Source: Herbaspirillum autotrophicum
Lineage (GTDB): Bacteria; Pseudomonadota; Gammaproteobacteria; Burkholderiales; Burkholderiaceae_D
Assembly: GCF_001189915.1 (NCBI RefSeq)
Contig: NZ_LFLS01000003.1
Location: forward strand, 186,001 to 250,000
DNA: 64,000 nucleotides
Direction: 5' to 3'
Below the pieces are notes generated by a model. The model made no database searches. It was not told the DNA's origin and saw nothing but the letters and a program-made list of their open reading frames with translations. The position numbers were made by a program, and so were the translations under genes. Shown here piece after piece: positions 1 through 9,628 of this stretch. Position 1 is the stretch's first letter. Each line of letters begins with the position of its first letter.

Positions 1-328
1 CGGTTGAATACACCGGAGTATCAACGCTCGAAATACCGGTCACCGGCAACCCTTGCAAGATTGCCCCGATCATCTGACCGCCGCCCCGGCAAGTGGCAAA
101 GCGCTCGCCGCCATTGTCGCTGTTCGGTCGCACCGGAATCGGAAAGGTCCGGGTCACGATGACACCACCGACCGGCGTATCGCGCCGGACGATCACCGCT
201 CCCATTCCCATTTCAATCACTTTGGTTTCAAAGCCGGCAAGCTGCTTGCATGCTGCCTGCACATGCGTCGTGTTCAGCAGGCCCAACATGAGCAATCCGC
301 CAAAGCATGCGTTGATATTCACGTCCAC
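1..328 (-). CDS. Fimbrial-like (type 1 pilus family) protein, N-terminal part
   Basis: Partial: the gene starts inside the window and runs off the left edge, about 109 codons visible. The GTG start is chosen because AAGGAGA lies 6 nt upstream; the nearby ATG is in another frame and stops after four codons. The N-terminus has a hydrophobic stretch ending in VQA-ACK, a plausible Sec signal peptide. The mature part has a Cys near the start, a segment reading MGAVIVRRDTPVGGVI, and a second Cys followed by RGGG, a layout like minor subunits or adhesins of chaperone-usher fimbriae. The usher and chaperone would lie outside the window, so the family call rests on this short segment only. It follows the double-glycine peptide gene on the same strand after 65 bp, so the two could be cotranscribed. 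Confidence 0.5.
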   Translation of the reverse strand, partial: MDVNINACFGGLLMLGLLNTTHVQAACKQLAGFETKVIEMGMGAVIVRRDTPVGGVIVTRTFPIPVRPNSDNGGERFATCRGGGQMIGAILQGLPVTGISSVDTPVYST

Positions 329-393
329 TTCATTTCTCCTTCTGAGAACCACTGATCACGACTGCGGCGCAGACAGCCTCTGGCCGCGTGTAC

Positions 394-600
394 TTACCCC
401 CAGCTGGCGCCGTTCGTACCCGGATCAACTACCGGCGGCGTAACCACCGGCGGCCTGGGCAGCGGTGCTGGCATGGCTGGCGGCGACGGCATTACCGGCG
501 GGAATATCTTATCCAGCTTGCCCTGCAATTTTTGCCAAAACAAACCAAACAAAAAACCACCCGACACTTGTTCCAATGCATTTTTCTCTAACAATTTCAT
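394..600 (-). CDS. Short peptide with double-glycine (bacteriocin-type) leader
   Basis: 68 residues. The ATG at 600 is chosen because GGAG lies 8 nt upstream; the frame stays open further upstream but without a ribosome site. Residues 1-15 read MKLLEKNALEQVSGG, matching the double-glycine leader pattern (L/E-x-V-S-G-G) cleaved by the peptidase domain of bacteriocin ABC exporters. Residues 16-33 form a hydrophobic/amphipathic segment with F, W, L and K. Residues 34-60 are very proline-rich, and the end is GTNGASWG. No exporter, immunity or modification gene is visible here. It could be a class II bacteriocin/microcin, a secreted signalling peptide, or a leader-bearing peptide exported by a system elsewhere. 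The leader is directly seen; the function is inferred. Confidence 0.55.
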   Translation of the reverse strand: MKLLEKNALEQVSGGFLFGLFWQKLQGKLDKIFPPVMPSPPAMPAPLPRPPVVTPPVVDPGTNGASWG

Positions 601-921
601 TACTCTTTCTCCATTCAAAATAAGCCGGCCGGCAAACGTAAATTCATGGAATGGCCGATACATTTCCGTGCTCGAATTTACGACTCCATCGTAATCAGCA
701 ACGATTACCGGCAACATCGAATAATGTGCGATTTGTGATGCGATTTATATCCCCGTCCTGAAGTCGCGCGTGTGCATGGATTACCCACATAAATGCACCC
801 TGCATCAAAAAAACCGCGTATATTTTCTCGTTCATATCTATAGCGCCTTATCCATGACGGCCGTACAATAGCGCGCGATGCCAGCACCATTGCTGTCGCC
901 TCTACCTCACTACCATCAGCA
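601..921. other. Intergenic region between divergent peptide gene and sbcD
   Basis: 321 bases without a convincing gene. It must hold the leftward promoter of the double-glycine peptide and the rightward promoter of sbcCD. The part around 780-870 is relatively AT-rich. A leftward open frame covering about 705-968 overlaps the sbcD start, has no family features and is not accepted as a gene. Confidence 0.5.
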
Positions 922-2142
922 ATGAAAATCCTGCATACCTCTGACTGGCATCTCGGCCAGCACTTCATGGGCCAGACCCGGCAAGCGGAGCATCGTCAGT
1001 TTTGCGACTGGCTGGTGACGCAGGCCGATGCGCATCAGATCGACGCCATCATCATCGCCGGCGACATCTTCGATACCGGTACCCCGCCCAGCTATGCACG
1101 CGAGCAGTACAACGAGTTCATCGTTGCCTTGCACCGGACCGGCACCCGGCTGGTGGTATTGGGCGGCAATCACGATTCGGTGGCGACGCTGAGTGAAAGC
1201 CGGACGCTGCTGGCACAACTGCATACCCAGGTGATCCCCGGCGTCGCGGCCGACCCCGAACAGCAAGTACTGGTATTGCCGCGCCGCGATGGCACCCCGG
1301 GCGCCGTGTTGTGCGCGATCCCCTTCATTCGTGCGCGCGATGTCTTGCAAAGTCAGGCCGGTCAAAGCGCCAATGACAAACAGTTGTCACTGCAAACGGC
1401 AATTCATGATCACTATCGCCAGCTGTATGCAATGGCGCTGGCCAAACGCGAAGCGCTGGGTCTGCCGCTGCCGGTCATCGCTACCGGTCATCTGACTACG
1501 GTCGGCGCCAGCGCCAGCGATTCGGTGCGGGAAATTTATGTCGGCGCACTGGAAGCCTTTCCCACCAGCGCCTTTCCACCGGCCGACTACATTGCGCTGG
1601 GGCACATCCACCGGCCGCAAAAGGTCGGCGGCCTGGAACACATCCGTTACAGCGGTTCGCCATTGCCGCTCAGTTTTGATGAAGCGCGCCAAACCAAGGA
1701 AGTATTGCTGGCCGAATTCACGCCGCAAGGCTTGCAGCGCGTGCTGCCACTGGAAGTGCCGCGCTTCCGGCACCTGCAATCATTGAGCGGCACGCTGGCA
1801 GAACTGCAGGTACAGATCCGCGACGCCGCGCAATCCGGCAGTGCAGAACAAACGGTGTGGCTCGACATCACGGTCGCCATCGACGACTATCTGAGCGACA
1901 TGCAAGGCAAGGTTTTGGCAATGGCGGCGGACTTGCCGGTCGACATCCTGCGCATCCGGCGCGCGCGCGGCAATGCCGCCAGCGTCATGCAGCAGCAAAG
2001 CAAGCTCACCCTCGATGAATTGCAACCGCAGGAAGTATTCTCGCAACGCCTGCAAAGCGAAGCGCTGGAACCGCAATTGCAGCAGCAACTGATGCAATTG
2101 CATGATCAGGTGATCGACGAACTGCGCACGGAGCAGGCATGA
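922..2142 (+). CDS. sbcD: SbcCD nuclease, subunit D
   Basis: 406 residues, full length. SbcD is the Mn-dependent phosphodiesterase subunit of the SbcCD (Mre11-Rad50 type) complex, which opens hairpins and degrades protein-blocked DNA ends in the cytoplasm. The calcineurin-like metallophosphatase motifs are in order: TSDWHLGQ near residue 6, AGDIFDTG near 48, GGNHD near 84, GH near 188 and GHIH near 225. The C-terminal third is the capping and SbcC-contact region. The stop overlaps the sbcC start by 4 bp, so the two subunits are translationally coupled. Confidence 0.96.
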   Translation: MKILHTSDWHLGQHFMGQTRQAEHRQFCDWLVTQADAHQIDAIIIAGDIFDTGTPPSYAREQYNEFIVALHRTGTRLVVLGGNHDSVATLSESRTLLAQLHTQVIPGVAADPEQQVLVLPRRDGTPGAVLCAIPFIRARDVLQSQAGQSANDKQLSLQTAIHDHYRQLYAMALAKREALGLPLPVIATGHLTTVGASASDSVREIYVGALEAFPTSAFPPADYIALGHIHRPQKVGGLEHIRYSGSPLPLSFDEARQTKEVLLAEFTPQGLQRVLPLEVPRFRHLQSLSGTLAELQVQIRDAAQSGSAEQTVWLDITVAIDDYLSDMQGKVLAMAADLPVDILRIRRARGNAASVMQQQSKLTLDELQPQEVFSQRLQSEALEPQLQQQLMQLHDQVIDELRTEQA

Positions 2143-5100
2143 AAATTCTCTCGCTGCGCCTGAAGAACCTGAATTCGCTCAAGGGTGAATGGAAGATCGA
2201 TTTCCGGGAAGCGCCATTCAAGGGCAACGGTTTGTTCGCCATCACCGGCGCCACCGGCGCCGGCAAAACCACGCTGCTGGATGCCATCTGTCTGGCGCTG
2301 TACCACCAGACGCCACGCATGGCGACGGTATCGGCCGGCAGCAATGAACTGATGACGCGGCATACCGCCGACTGCCTGGCCGAAGTCGAATTTGAAATCA
2401 AGGGTCAGGGCTACCGGGCCTTCTGGAGTCAGCGCCGTTCGCGCGACAAGGCCGATGGCGCATTACAGGCACCCAAAGTAGAACTGGCGGCGGCCGATGG
2501 CACGATCCTGACCGACAAGATCAATGAAAAACTGCGCATCACCGAAAAACTGAGCGGACTCGATTTCGGTCGTTTCACCAAATCGATGTTGCTGGCGCAA
2601 GGTGGCTTTGCCGCCTTTCTCAATGCCGATGCCGGCACCCGTGCCGAGTTGCTGGAAGAACTGACCGGCACCGATATCTACGGCAACATTTCGCAACGGG
2701 TCTATGCGCGTACCAAAGAATTGCGCAACGCGCTGGATCAACTGGAAGCGCGTGCTGCCGGCGCCGAATTGCTGACGCCGGAAAAACGGACTCAACTGCA
2801 ACAGGAAGTCGCGCAACTGGGCAGCAACAGCGGCAAGCTGGTGCAACAGCAAAAGCAATTGCAGGTACAGCTCAACTGGCGCAACGACATCAGTAAGGCC
2901 GAACAACTGCAAGGCGATGCGCAACAACGCCGCCAGGAATGGCAAGCGGCGACCGTGCAGGCGCAAGCACAATTGTTGCAACTGGCTGCGGCAGAACCGG
3001 CACAAAAGATCGCCCCGGCCTATCAGAGTCGCCAGCATGCGGCCCAACGGCTGCAACACACGACACTGGAACGGGACAAGAACCGGCAGACACATGACGC
3101 CACCGCGCAGGCACTGCACCAGGAACGCTGGCGCGCGCGCCATTACGCCACGCAACTGGCGCAGCAGCAACAGGCGGCACTGGCACACAGCAATGCCGCG
3201 CACCAGCAATTACACAACGAACTCGCCAGCCAGCCGCAGCGCGACATGCTAGGGCAACACCTCGGCCAATGGAAAGAGCAATTTGCCGCGCTGGATCAAG
3301 CCGCGCACGACACCGCGCAACTGCAAAAAGCGCTCGACCAGGCGGCAAGCGAGATCCAGACCATACAAGCCGGCATTGAACGCCGGCAAACCGCAACGCA
3401 AGCGCTGGCGACACAGTTGCAACTTTGCCGCGAGCAGGATGCGGAGACGGCGCGGCAACTGGCAACGCTCCTCGATGGCAAGGACGAAGCAACCTGGCGT
3501 GACGACTGGCAAAACTTGTCGCGACGGGAAGCCGATATCGCGCAACTGGAACAGATACAGCGTCGGCGTCACCAATTGCAGGAGCAGTATCAACATACTC
3601 AGACCGCATTGGCTGAAAAGCGGCAGTTGCAGCAGCAAAAGAAAACCCTGCTTGATGCGCTGCGCGTGCAATTCAAGACGCTGCGACAACAACTCGCAGA
3701 CAAACAGAAATTGCTGGAACAGGAACAGCGGATTCAGGCACTGGAAGCCCACCGCAACCAGCTACAGGCTGGTGCGCCCTGCCCGCTGTGTGGCGCTACC
3801 GAACATCCGGCGATTGCCGCATACCAGGCACTCGATGTGTCGGCAACCCGTCAGGCAATGAATGCCTTGCAAACCGAACTGGATGCTCTGGAAGAAAAAG
3901 GCAAGGCACAAGACCGCGAACATACCGCACTGATCACCCAGAACGAGACGCTGGCAAGCCAATTGCAACAATCGCATGGCGAGCTGGAACGGGCGCAACA
4001 GGAATGGCAGGCATTGGCCGCCAGGCTGGGCGTGGCACAGGAACAGACGGCCGCGCCGGCACAGATCATTGAGACACTGCGCCAGTTGCAACAGGAACAG
4101 ATGCGCGCGGCACAACTGCGGCTGGAACAGATCGATCTGGCCAAGCGCGCCGTACAGCAAACCGGCAAAGCCGTGCAAGATGCCGGACAGGCACTCAACG
4201 CCGATGCCCAGGCGGGTGCCTTGCTGACGCAACAGCTGGAAAATCACAAGCAACGTCAGCAGGAGTTGAACGAGCGCATTGTCCACAGCCGGCATCAACA
4301 TAATCAGCGCCAGCAAGAGATCGCGGCTGCGCTGCAAAGTCTGGGCCTGAGCATGCCGGCCGATGCCGCCGCCTGGCTGCAAGAGCGCGATCAGGAATGG
4401 CAACGCTGGCAGCAGGCGCAGGCGCAACTGCAAACACTGGCACAGACCATTTCACGCCAACAGCCACAAGCCGAAGCGGCACTGGTACAACAACAATTGT
4501 GGGAACAACGCTGGAATGCGCTCACTGACATAGCGCCGCCGGCAATCGACCTGCCCGCTGCAACAGATCTCGCGGACACACTGGCGGCCTGCATCCACGC
4601 CCACGACGCAGCCCAGCAACAACTCAGTCTGCTGAGCGGCACCTGCACCGCTTTGCAAACGCAATGGGAATCCGAACAGACACAATCGCAAGATGCCGGA
4701 CACCATTGGCAAACGGTGCTGGATGCCAGCCCGTTCGGGGATGAAGCGGCTTTTCTGGCGGCACTGCTGAGCGACGAAGAGCGTCAGCATCTGCACGCAC
4801 TCAAGCAGTCATTAGACAGTCAGGCCAGCGCCACGCAAGCGGTATTGCAAACGGTCACGCAACAGCTCGACCAATTGCACACCCAGGCACTGACCACTGA
4901 TGATGGCGCCACGCTGAGCACGCGGCTGGAATTGCTGAGCGCCGATATCAGCCAGCTTACTCAGCGCCAGGGCGAGATTGCGGGCCTGCTGCAAAACGAT
5001 GACCAGCAACGGCAACGACAGTCGGCACTGTTTGCCGAGATCGCAAAACAGCAGGAGCAATACACGCTGTGGCAACATCTGAATGGTCTGGTCGGTTCCG

Positions 5101-5573
5101 CCGATGGCGCCAAGTACCGCAAGTTTGCGCAAGGCCTGACGCTCGATCATCTGGTGCATCTGGCGAATCGCCACCTGGAACAACTGCACGGGCGCTATCA
5201 GTTGATCCGCAAGAGCAATGTCGAACTGGAACTCGGCATCGTCGACACCTGGCAAGGCGATATCGGCCGCGATACCAAAACCCTGTCCGGCGGCGAAAGC
5301 TTTCTGGTCAGCCTGGCGCTGGCATTGGCGCTGTCCGATCTGGTCAGTCACAAGACCTCGATTGAATCGCTGTTTCTCGATGAAGGCTTCGGCACGCTCG
5401 ATGGCGAAACACTGGAAATTGCACTCGATGCGCTCGACAAACTCAATGCCAGCGGCAAGATGATCGGCGTCATCAGTCACGTCGCCGCCATGCAGGAAAG
5501 AATTGCGGTGCAGATCAAGGTCCACAAGGCAGTCGGCATGGGCTACAGCCAGATTACCCTGAGCAGCGACTGA
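2139..5573 (+). CDS. sbcC: SbcCD nuclease, subunit C (Rad50-like ATPase)
   Basis: 1144 residues, normal for SbcC. This SMC-type ATPase drives the SbcD nuclease. Walker A (GATGAGKT) is at residues 37-44. Long Gln/Ala/Leu-rich coiled-coil arms occupy roughly 180-1010, interrupted by the zinc hook CPLC at 548-551 that dimerises two molecules. The ABC signature LSGGES is near 1049, followed by a Walker B (FLDEG) near 1079. The start overlaps the sbcD stop (ATGA), and the two form a two-gene operon. The strand switches nowhere before the cardiolipin synthase gene 75 bp downstream. Confidence 0.96.
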   Translation: MKILSLRLKNLNSLKGEWKIDFREAPFKGNGLFAITGATGAGKTTLLDAICLALYHQTPRMATVSAGSNELMTRHTADCLAEVEFEIKGQGYRAFWSQRRSRDKADGALQAPKVELAAADGTILTDKINEKLRITEKLSGLDFGRFTKSMLLAQGGFAAFLNADAGTRAELLEELTGTDIYGNISQRVYARTKELRNALDQLEARAAGAELLTPEKRTQLQQEVAQLGSNSGKLVQQQKQLQVQLNWRNDISKAEQLQGDAQQRRQEWQAATVQAQAQLLQLAAAEPAQKIAPAYQSRQHAAQRLQHTTLERDKNRQTHDATAQALHQERWRARHYATQLAQQQQAALAHSNAAHQQLHNELASQPQRDMLGQHLGQWKEQFAALDQAAHDTAQLQKALDQAASEIQTIQAGIERRQTATQALATQLQLCREQDAETARQLATLLDGKDEATWRDDWQNLSRREADIAQLEQIQRRRHQLQEQYQHTQTALAEKRQLQQQKKTLLDALRVQFKTLRQQLADKQKLLEQEQRIQALEAHRNQLQAGAPCPLCGATEHPAIAAYQALDVSATRQAMNALQTELDALEEKGKAQDREHTALITQNETLASQLQQSHGELERAQQEWQALAARLGVAQEQTAAPAQIIETLRQLQQEQMRAAQLRLEQIDLAKRAVQQTGKAVQDAGQALNADAQAGALLTQQLENHKQRQQELNERIVHSRHQHNQRQQEIAAALQSLGLSMPADAAAWLQERDQEWQRWQQAQAQLQTLAQTISRQQPQAEAALVQQQLWEQRWNALTDIAPPAIDLPAATDLADTLAACIHAHDAAQQQLSLLSGTCTALQTQWESEQTQSQDAGHHWQTVLDASPFGDEAAFLAALLSDEERQHLHALKQSLDSQASATQAVLQTVTQQLDQLHTQALTTDDGATLSTRLELLSADISQLTQRQGEIAGLLQNDDQQRQRQSALFAEIAKQQEQYTLWQHLNGLVGSADGAKYRKFAQGLTLDHLVHLANRHLEQLHGRYQLIRKSNVELELGIVDTWQGDIGRDTKTLSGGESFLVSLALALALSDLVSHKTSIESLFLDEGFGTLDGETLEIALDALDKLNASGKMIGVISHVAAMQERIAVQIKVHKAVGMGYSQITLSSD

Positions 5574-5648
5574 ACCACGGCCGTTGCCTGCTGCGCGCAA
5601 TGCATTAAGATGTCATGCATCAAGATCCTCGCAATCCGGAGCCCAAGC

Positions 5649-7079
5649 ATGCTGCAACACCTGTCTGTCACGTTAAGCCTGATTTCTGTCGCGGTCATTC
5701 TGTTGCATCTGGGCGGTATTGTTGCCGCCGCCCACGCCCTGATGCATACCCGCACGCCGCAAGGTGCGGTGGCCTGGGTGTTCGGGCTGGTACTGCTGCC
5801 TTATGTCACACTGTTGCCCTATCTGTTCCTGGGCAGCAAACATTTCACCGGCTACGCCGAATTGCATCATTCGCGGCTGGCCCGCCGGCGCACGCTGGAC
5901 GATCCGGCCAGCCGTCAGTTGGCGCTGCACTATCCGCCGCATGCGGGCGCCGAACGTTTTTCCGCCATCAGCGCCATGCTCGGCGTGCCGTTTCTGGGCG
6001 GCCACCGGCTGCGCTTGCTGGTCAACGGCAGCGCCGCCTTTGAAGCCATGTTCGCCGCCATTGCCGCGGCCGAACAGTATGTATTGATCCAGTTTTTCAT
6101 CATTCGCGATGATCCGCTCGGACGTCAGTTGCAAGCGGCACTGCTGGAACGCGCTGCGGCCGGAGTGCGGGTTTATCTGTTGTACGACGGTGTCGGCTGT
6201 CACGATCTGCCGGCCAGCTACGGCGAAGCCTTGCGCGCCGGCGGCGTGCAGGTGCATCCGTTCAAGACCCGGCGCTGGCGCAATCGTTTTCAACTCAACT
6301 TTCGCAACCATCGCAAGATCGTCGTGATCGACGGCGTCCGTGGTTTTGTCGGCGGCCTCAATGTCGGCGAAGAATATCTCGGCAAGAAACCACCGCTGGC
6401 GCCGTGGCGCGATACCCATATGGAATTGCAGGGACCGGCCGTCAACGAGCTGCAACTGGCCTTCGATGAAAACTGGCACTGGATTACCGGCGACCAGATC
6501 GCGCTGCGCGCACCGCCCGCTGCCGACGGTCAGGCGACCTCACTGGTGGCCGCGACCGGACCGGCCGATGAACAGGAAACCTGCTCGCTGTACTTCGTGC
6601 AACTGATCAATTCCGCCCGCCGCCGTCTGTGGCTGACGTCGCCTTATCTGGTGCCGGATTCGGCGGTGATATCGGCACTGCGGCTGGCGGTATTTCGCGG
6701 TGTCGATGTGCGCATCCTGATCCCGTCGCGGCCCGACCATCGCACCGTCTTTCTGGCGTCAACGCTCAACGCCTATGAAACGGTGCGGTCCGGCATCCGG
6801 GTGTTCCGTTATCAACCCGGGTTCACGCATCAAAAAGTGATCTTGATTGACGATGACACTGCCGGCGTCGGCAGCATGAATCTGGACAATCGTTCCCTGC
6901 GCCTGAATTTTGAAGTGGCGGCACTCAATCTCGATCCGGTTTTCGCCAGCGAAGTGGAAGCCATGCTGCTGGCCGATTTCGCGCAGTCGCTGGAAATCGA
7001 TACCGGCGATTACCTCAAGCAAAGCTATCTGCGGCGGGTGGCGATGCACGTGGCGCGACTGTTCAGTCCGGTGTTGTAA
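5649..7079 (+). CDS. cls: Cardiolipin synthase (phospholipase D family)
   Basis: 476 residues. It condenses two phosphatidylglycerol molecules (or PG and PE) to cardiolipin at the inner membrane. Two N-terminal hydrophobic segments (about 5-30 and 38-58) anchor it. Two HKD motifs are complete: HRKIVVID with His221, and HQKVILID with His394. ATG 5649 is preferred because GGAG lies 7 nt upstream; an in-frame ATG at 5610 would add 13 residues but lacks a ribosome site. The length fits ClsA rather than the shorter ClsB/ClsC. It is on the same strand as sbcC but functionally unrelated. Confidence 0.9.
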   Translation: MLQHLSVTLSLISVAVILLHLGGIVAAAHALMHTRTPQGAVAWVFGLVLLPYVTLLPYLFLGSKHFTGYAELHHSRLARRRTLDDPASRQLALHYPPHAGAERFSAISAMLGVPFLGGHRLRLLVNGSAAFEAMFAAIAAAEQYVLIQFFIIRDDPLGRQLQAALLERAAAGVRVYLLYDGVGCHDLPASYGEALRAGGVQVHPFKTRRWRNRFQLNFRNHRKIVVIDGVRGFVGGLNVGEEYLGKKPPLAPWRDTHMELQGPAVNELQLAFDENWHWITGDQIALRAPPAADGQATSLVAATGPADEQETCSLYFVQLINSARRRLWLTSPYLVPDSAVISALRLAVFRGVDVRILIPSRPDHRTVFLASTLNAYETVRSGIRVFRYQPGFTHQKVILIDDDTAGVGSMNLDNRSLRLNFEVAALNLDPVFASEVEAMLLADFAQSLEIDTGDYLKQSYLRRVAMHVARLFSPVL

Positions 7080-7107
7080 GCCGCTCCCGCCGCGTGCAGG
7101 CGAAAAA

Positions 7108-7130
7108 AATCCGGCTGTCACAGCCGGATT
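7108..7130. terminator. Bidirectional rho-independent terminator
   Basis: A perfect 10-bp stem (AATCCGGCTG / CAGCCGGATT) with loop TCA sits between the convergent cls and M20 peptidase genes. On the minus strand it is followed by seven T residues, so it clearly ends the peptidase transcript. On the plus strand the following T tract is short. Confidence 0.8.
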
Positions 7131-7172
7131 CTTTCGCCGCGCATGTGCGCCGACAGCGGGCAATTACTTGAA

Positions 7173-8408
7173 TTACTTGCTGCCCGCCTTGCTCATGCTT
7201 TCAATCATGCGCACCGTCAGATACAGCCGTGGCACCACGCTGTCCAGATCAGCCCATTCATCGGCCGAGTGAATCCGGTCTCCGACGATGCCCATGCCAT
7301 CCAGCACCACCGGCTTGCCGGTGTTCGGGTTGTAGGCAAAACCGGCATCGGTACCGTAACGCATCACCACCGGCTGAATGTTCTTGCCCAGTTCCTGATA
7401 GATACGGTCGGCAGTCGCTGCCAGTTCATCGCTGGCGGCATTCTTGCTGAATGGCGGCCGGCGGTTTTCCACCTTGACGCTGACTTCGGTTTCCGGAATG
7501 AATTTCTTCAGCACGATGCGATTGGCATCTTGCTGCACGCGTTCGATTTCACTCAGGTCGGACATCCGCATATCGGCCGTGGCGCTGGCTTTCTCGGGAA
7601 TGATATTGACCCGGTCACCGGCCTGAATCACGGTCCAGTTGACGGTCGTGCCCTTGGCCGGGCTGCCCAGATCCTTCAATTGCATGATTTGATTCGACAG
7701 TTCCACCGCTGCATTGCGGCCGGCTTCCGGCGCTGATCCGGCATGCGAGGCCAGCCCCTTCACACTCAGGTAAACATAGGCGATGCCATTGGTGCCGACC
7801 GTGACCCGGTCTGCTTCCGGCGGCTCAAACACCAGCACGTAATCCTGATCGGCCGACAGCTTGCGAATCATGTCGCGTGAACCGAGTGAACTCTTTTCTT
7901 CATCCGGATTGAACAATACCGTCAGCGTCTTGAATTCCCTGAAGCCGCGTTCGCGGATCAGGTCCAGCGCGTACAGGATGATCAGTGCCCCGCCCTTGGC
8001 ATCGGCCACGCCCGGACCATAAGCCTTGTTGCCGCTGACCTTGAACGGGCGCCGGGCCGCTTCGCCGATACCGAACACGGTATCGTAGTGAATCATCAGC
8101 ATGATGTTCTTGCTGCCGCTGCCTGCCACGGTGCCGATCACCATTTTTCCGGCTGCCGGCGGTGCGGCCACGATCTCGACCTGAGCGCCCAATTCTTTCA
8201 GGCGCTGCGCCAGTACCGCTTCTACCTGCCCCAACCCCTTGGCATCATCAGTGCCGGAATCGATATTGACCAGACGACCGAGGTCATTGACCAGATCAGC
8301 CTTCTTCTTTTGCGCGGCTTGCAACAAACCGTTATCGGTCTGGGAAAAACTGGTATTGCTGACCGCCATGGCGGCGATCAGAGACAGCATCAGGGTGGTT
8401 TTCTTCAT
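7173..8408 (-). CDS. Secreted M20-family metallopeptidase (glutamate carboxypeptidase type)
   Basis: 411 residues from ATG 8408; an ATG four codons upstream (8420) is possible. The N-terminus is a signal peptide (MKKTTLM, hydrophobic core, then SFSQ), so the enzyme is probably periplasmic. The dizinc M20 motifs are present: MIHYDTVF (His and the catalytic Asp), a bridging Asp in GPGVADAKGG, NPDEEKSS with the catalytic Glu pair, and a C-terminal His region. The layout resembles carboxypeptidase G2, which removes C-terminal glutamate from folates and peptides; the actual substrate cannot be read from sequence. It is a single-gene unit with a strong terminator at 7108-7130. Confidence 0.85.
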   Translation of the reverse strand: MKKTTLMLSLIAAMAVSNTSFSQTDNGLLQAAQKKKADLVNDLGRLVNIDSGTDDAKGLGQVEAVLAQRLKELGAQVEIVAAPPAAGKMVIGTVAGSGSKNIMLMIHYDTVFGIGEAARRPFKVSGNKAYGPGVADAKGGALIILYALDLIRERGFREFKTLTVLFNPDEEKSSLGSRDMIRKLSADQDYVLVFEPPEADRVTVGTNGIAYVYLSVKGLASHAGSAPEAGRNAAVELSNQIMQLKDLGSPAKGTTVNWTVIQAGDRVNIIPEKASATADMRMSDLSEIERVQQDANRIVLKKFIPETEVSVKVENRRPPFSKNAASDELAATADRIYQELGKNIQPVVMRYGTDAGFAYNPNTGKPVVLDGMGIVGDRIHSADEWADLDSVVPRLYLTVRMIESMSKAGSK

Positions 8409-8500
8409 GGCTTTTCTCATTGACAGGTGTGATATCTCTCATGGCGCTGCACGTGCGCGCAGCCGGTGACCACTCTAGCATGCCGCACCCGGCACCGGCG

Positions 8501-9616
8501 TCACAAATCCAGCAGCAGCCAGGCCAATACACCGCCAATGATCAGCATCGGCATCGAATAATAATGAAATTGCAGCCATATCTTGCGCTCGTTCGCCATG
8601 CGCAAGGCAATCAGATTGGCCAGCGAGCCGAGCACCAGACCGAAACCGCCGGCATTGACGGCATAGGCAATCACTTTGCTGGCCGGCAGATACTTGAGCA
8701 GCAGGATGGTGGCCGGGACATTGCTGATCACTTGCGATCCCAGCAAGCCGGCCCACAAAATCTGCACGTCCGAATAACCGGCAATCGCATCCAGCGCCGG
8801 CCTCAACAACGACAGGCCCGTCAGCAGCCGGATGTCGATGAACATCAGGATGAAAACGGCAATCAGGCTCCAGTCGACCGTCACCAGCAAGCGCCGGTAC
8901 AGCAACAGCAGCACCGCGATCACGGCGACCAGACCGGGACCGGCGTGGCCGAATTCGAGCGCCAGCACAAAGCCGGGATACAGTACCGCACATACCGTCA
9001 TTTGCCGCGTATCCCAATGCCCGGTCTCGGCATTCAGGCGTACTTCAATTTCCTCGTTGGGAAACGCCAGCAAGGTCAACACCAGCAATACGCCGAACAC
9101 CGCCGCCGCCAGCGGCGCCATTTGCAGGGTAAAGGCGGCGAACGACAAATGCGATTGTTGCCATAACAAGATATTCTGGGGATTGCCAATCGGCGTCAGC
9201 AATGACCCGGCATTGACCGCCAGCGCTTCGAAGATGATCAGGCGGCTGACCGGCAGCGCCGCCACATTGCGCAAACCGAGCGTCAGCGGCACCGCGATGA
9301 ACAAGGCAATATCGTTGGTCAGTACGGTCGACAGCACGGCGGCGGCACTCACCAGAAACAGCGCCAACGGCCGCTCATGGCGCAGGCGGCCGAGGATGCG
9401 CCGGCCAGCATGATCGAGATAACCGCTGACTTCAATGCCTTTGGTCAGCAGCATCAACCCGGCCAGGGTCATGATGGTGGTCCAGTTCACCCACTGCGGA
9501 TAGTCGCGCACCGCGTCCGGATGCCACAACGTCAGCACCACGGCCAGCAGCAGCAGGACATGCAACAGCCGGTCTTGCAGAAATGGCCGGCAAACGGCGC
9601 GCACCACAGCAATCAT
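8501..9616 (-). CDS. SLC13/ArsB-like (ion transporter superfamily) permease
   Basis: 371 residues with about 10 predicted membrane segments. VLTNDIALFIAVP near 100-113 and LLTPIGNPQN near 146-155 are characteristic of the ArsB/NhaD/SLC13 anion-permease superfamily. It lacks the TrkA-C domains of larger relatives. It starts 12 bp after the nikR stop on the same strand, so nikR and this gene form an operon. Family members carry citrate, sulfate, arsenite or Na+; the link to a nickel sensor suggests transport of nickel, a nickel chelate or a counter-ion, but this is inference. Confidence 0.75.
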   Translation of the reverse strand: MIAVVRAVCRPFLQDRLLHVLLLLAVVLTLWHPDAVRDYPQWVNWTTIMTLAGLMLLTKGIEVSGYLDHAGRRILGRLRHERPLALFLVSAAAVLSTVLTNDIALFIAVPLTLGLRNVAALPVSRLIIFEALAVNAGSLLTPIGNPQNILLWQQSHLSFAAFTLQMAPLAAAVFGVLLVLTLLAFPNEEIEVRLNAETGHWDTRQMTVCAVLYPGFVLALEFGHAGPGLVAVIAVLLLLYRRLLVTVDWSLIAVFILMFIDIRLLTGLSLLRPALDAIAGYSDVQILWAGLLGSQVISNVPATILLLKYLPASKVIAYAVNAGGFGLVLGSLANLIALRMANERKIWLQFHYYSMPMLIIGGVLAWLLLDL

Positions 9617-9628
9617 CGGCGCCCCGGC

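Noticed and set aside
705..968. 87-codon leftward frame over the sbcD start
   Set aside because: Overlaps SbcD catalytic start, no ribosome site, no similarity seen.
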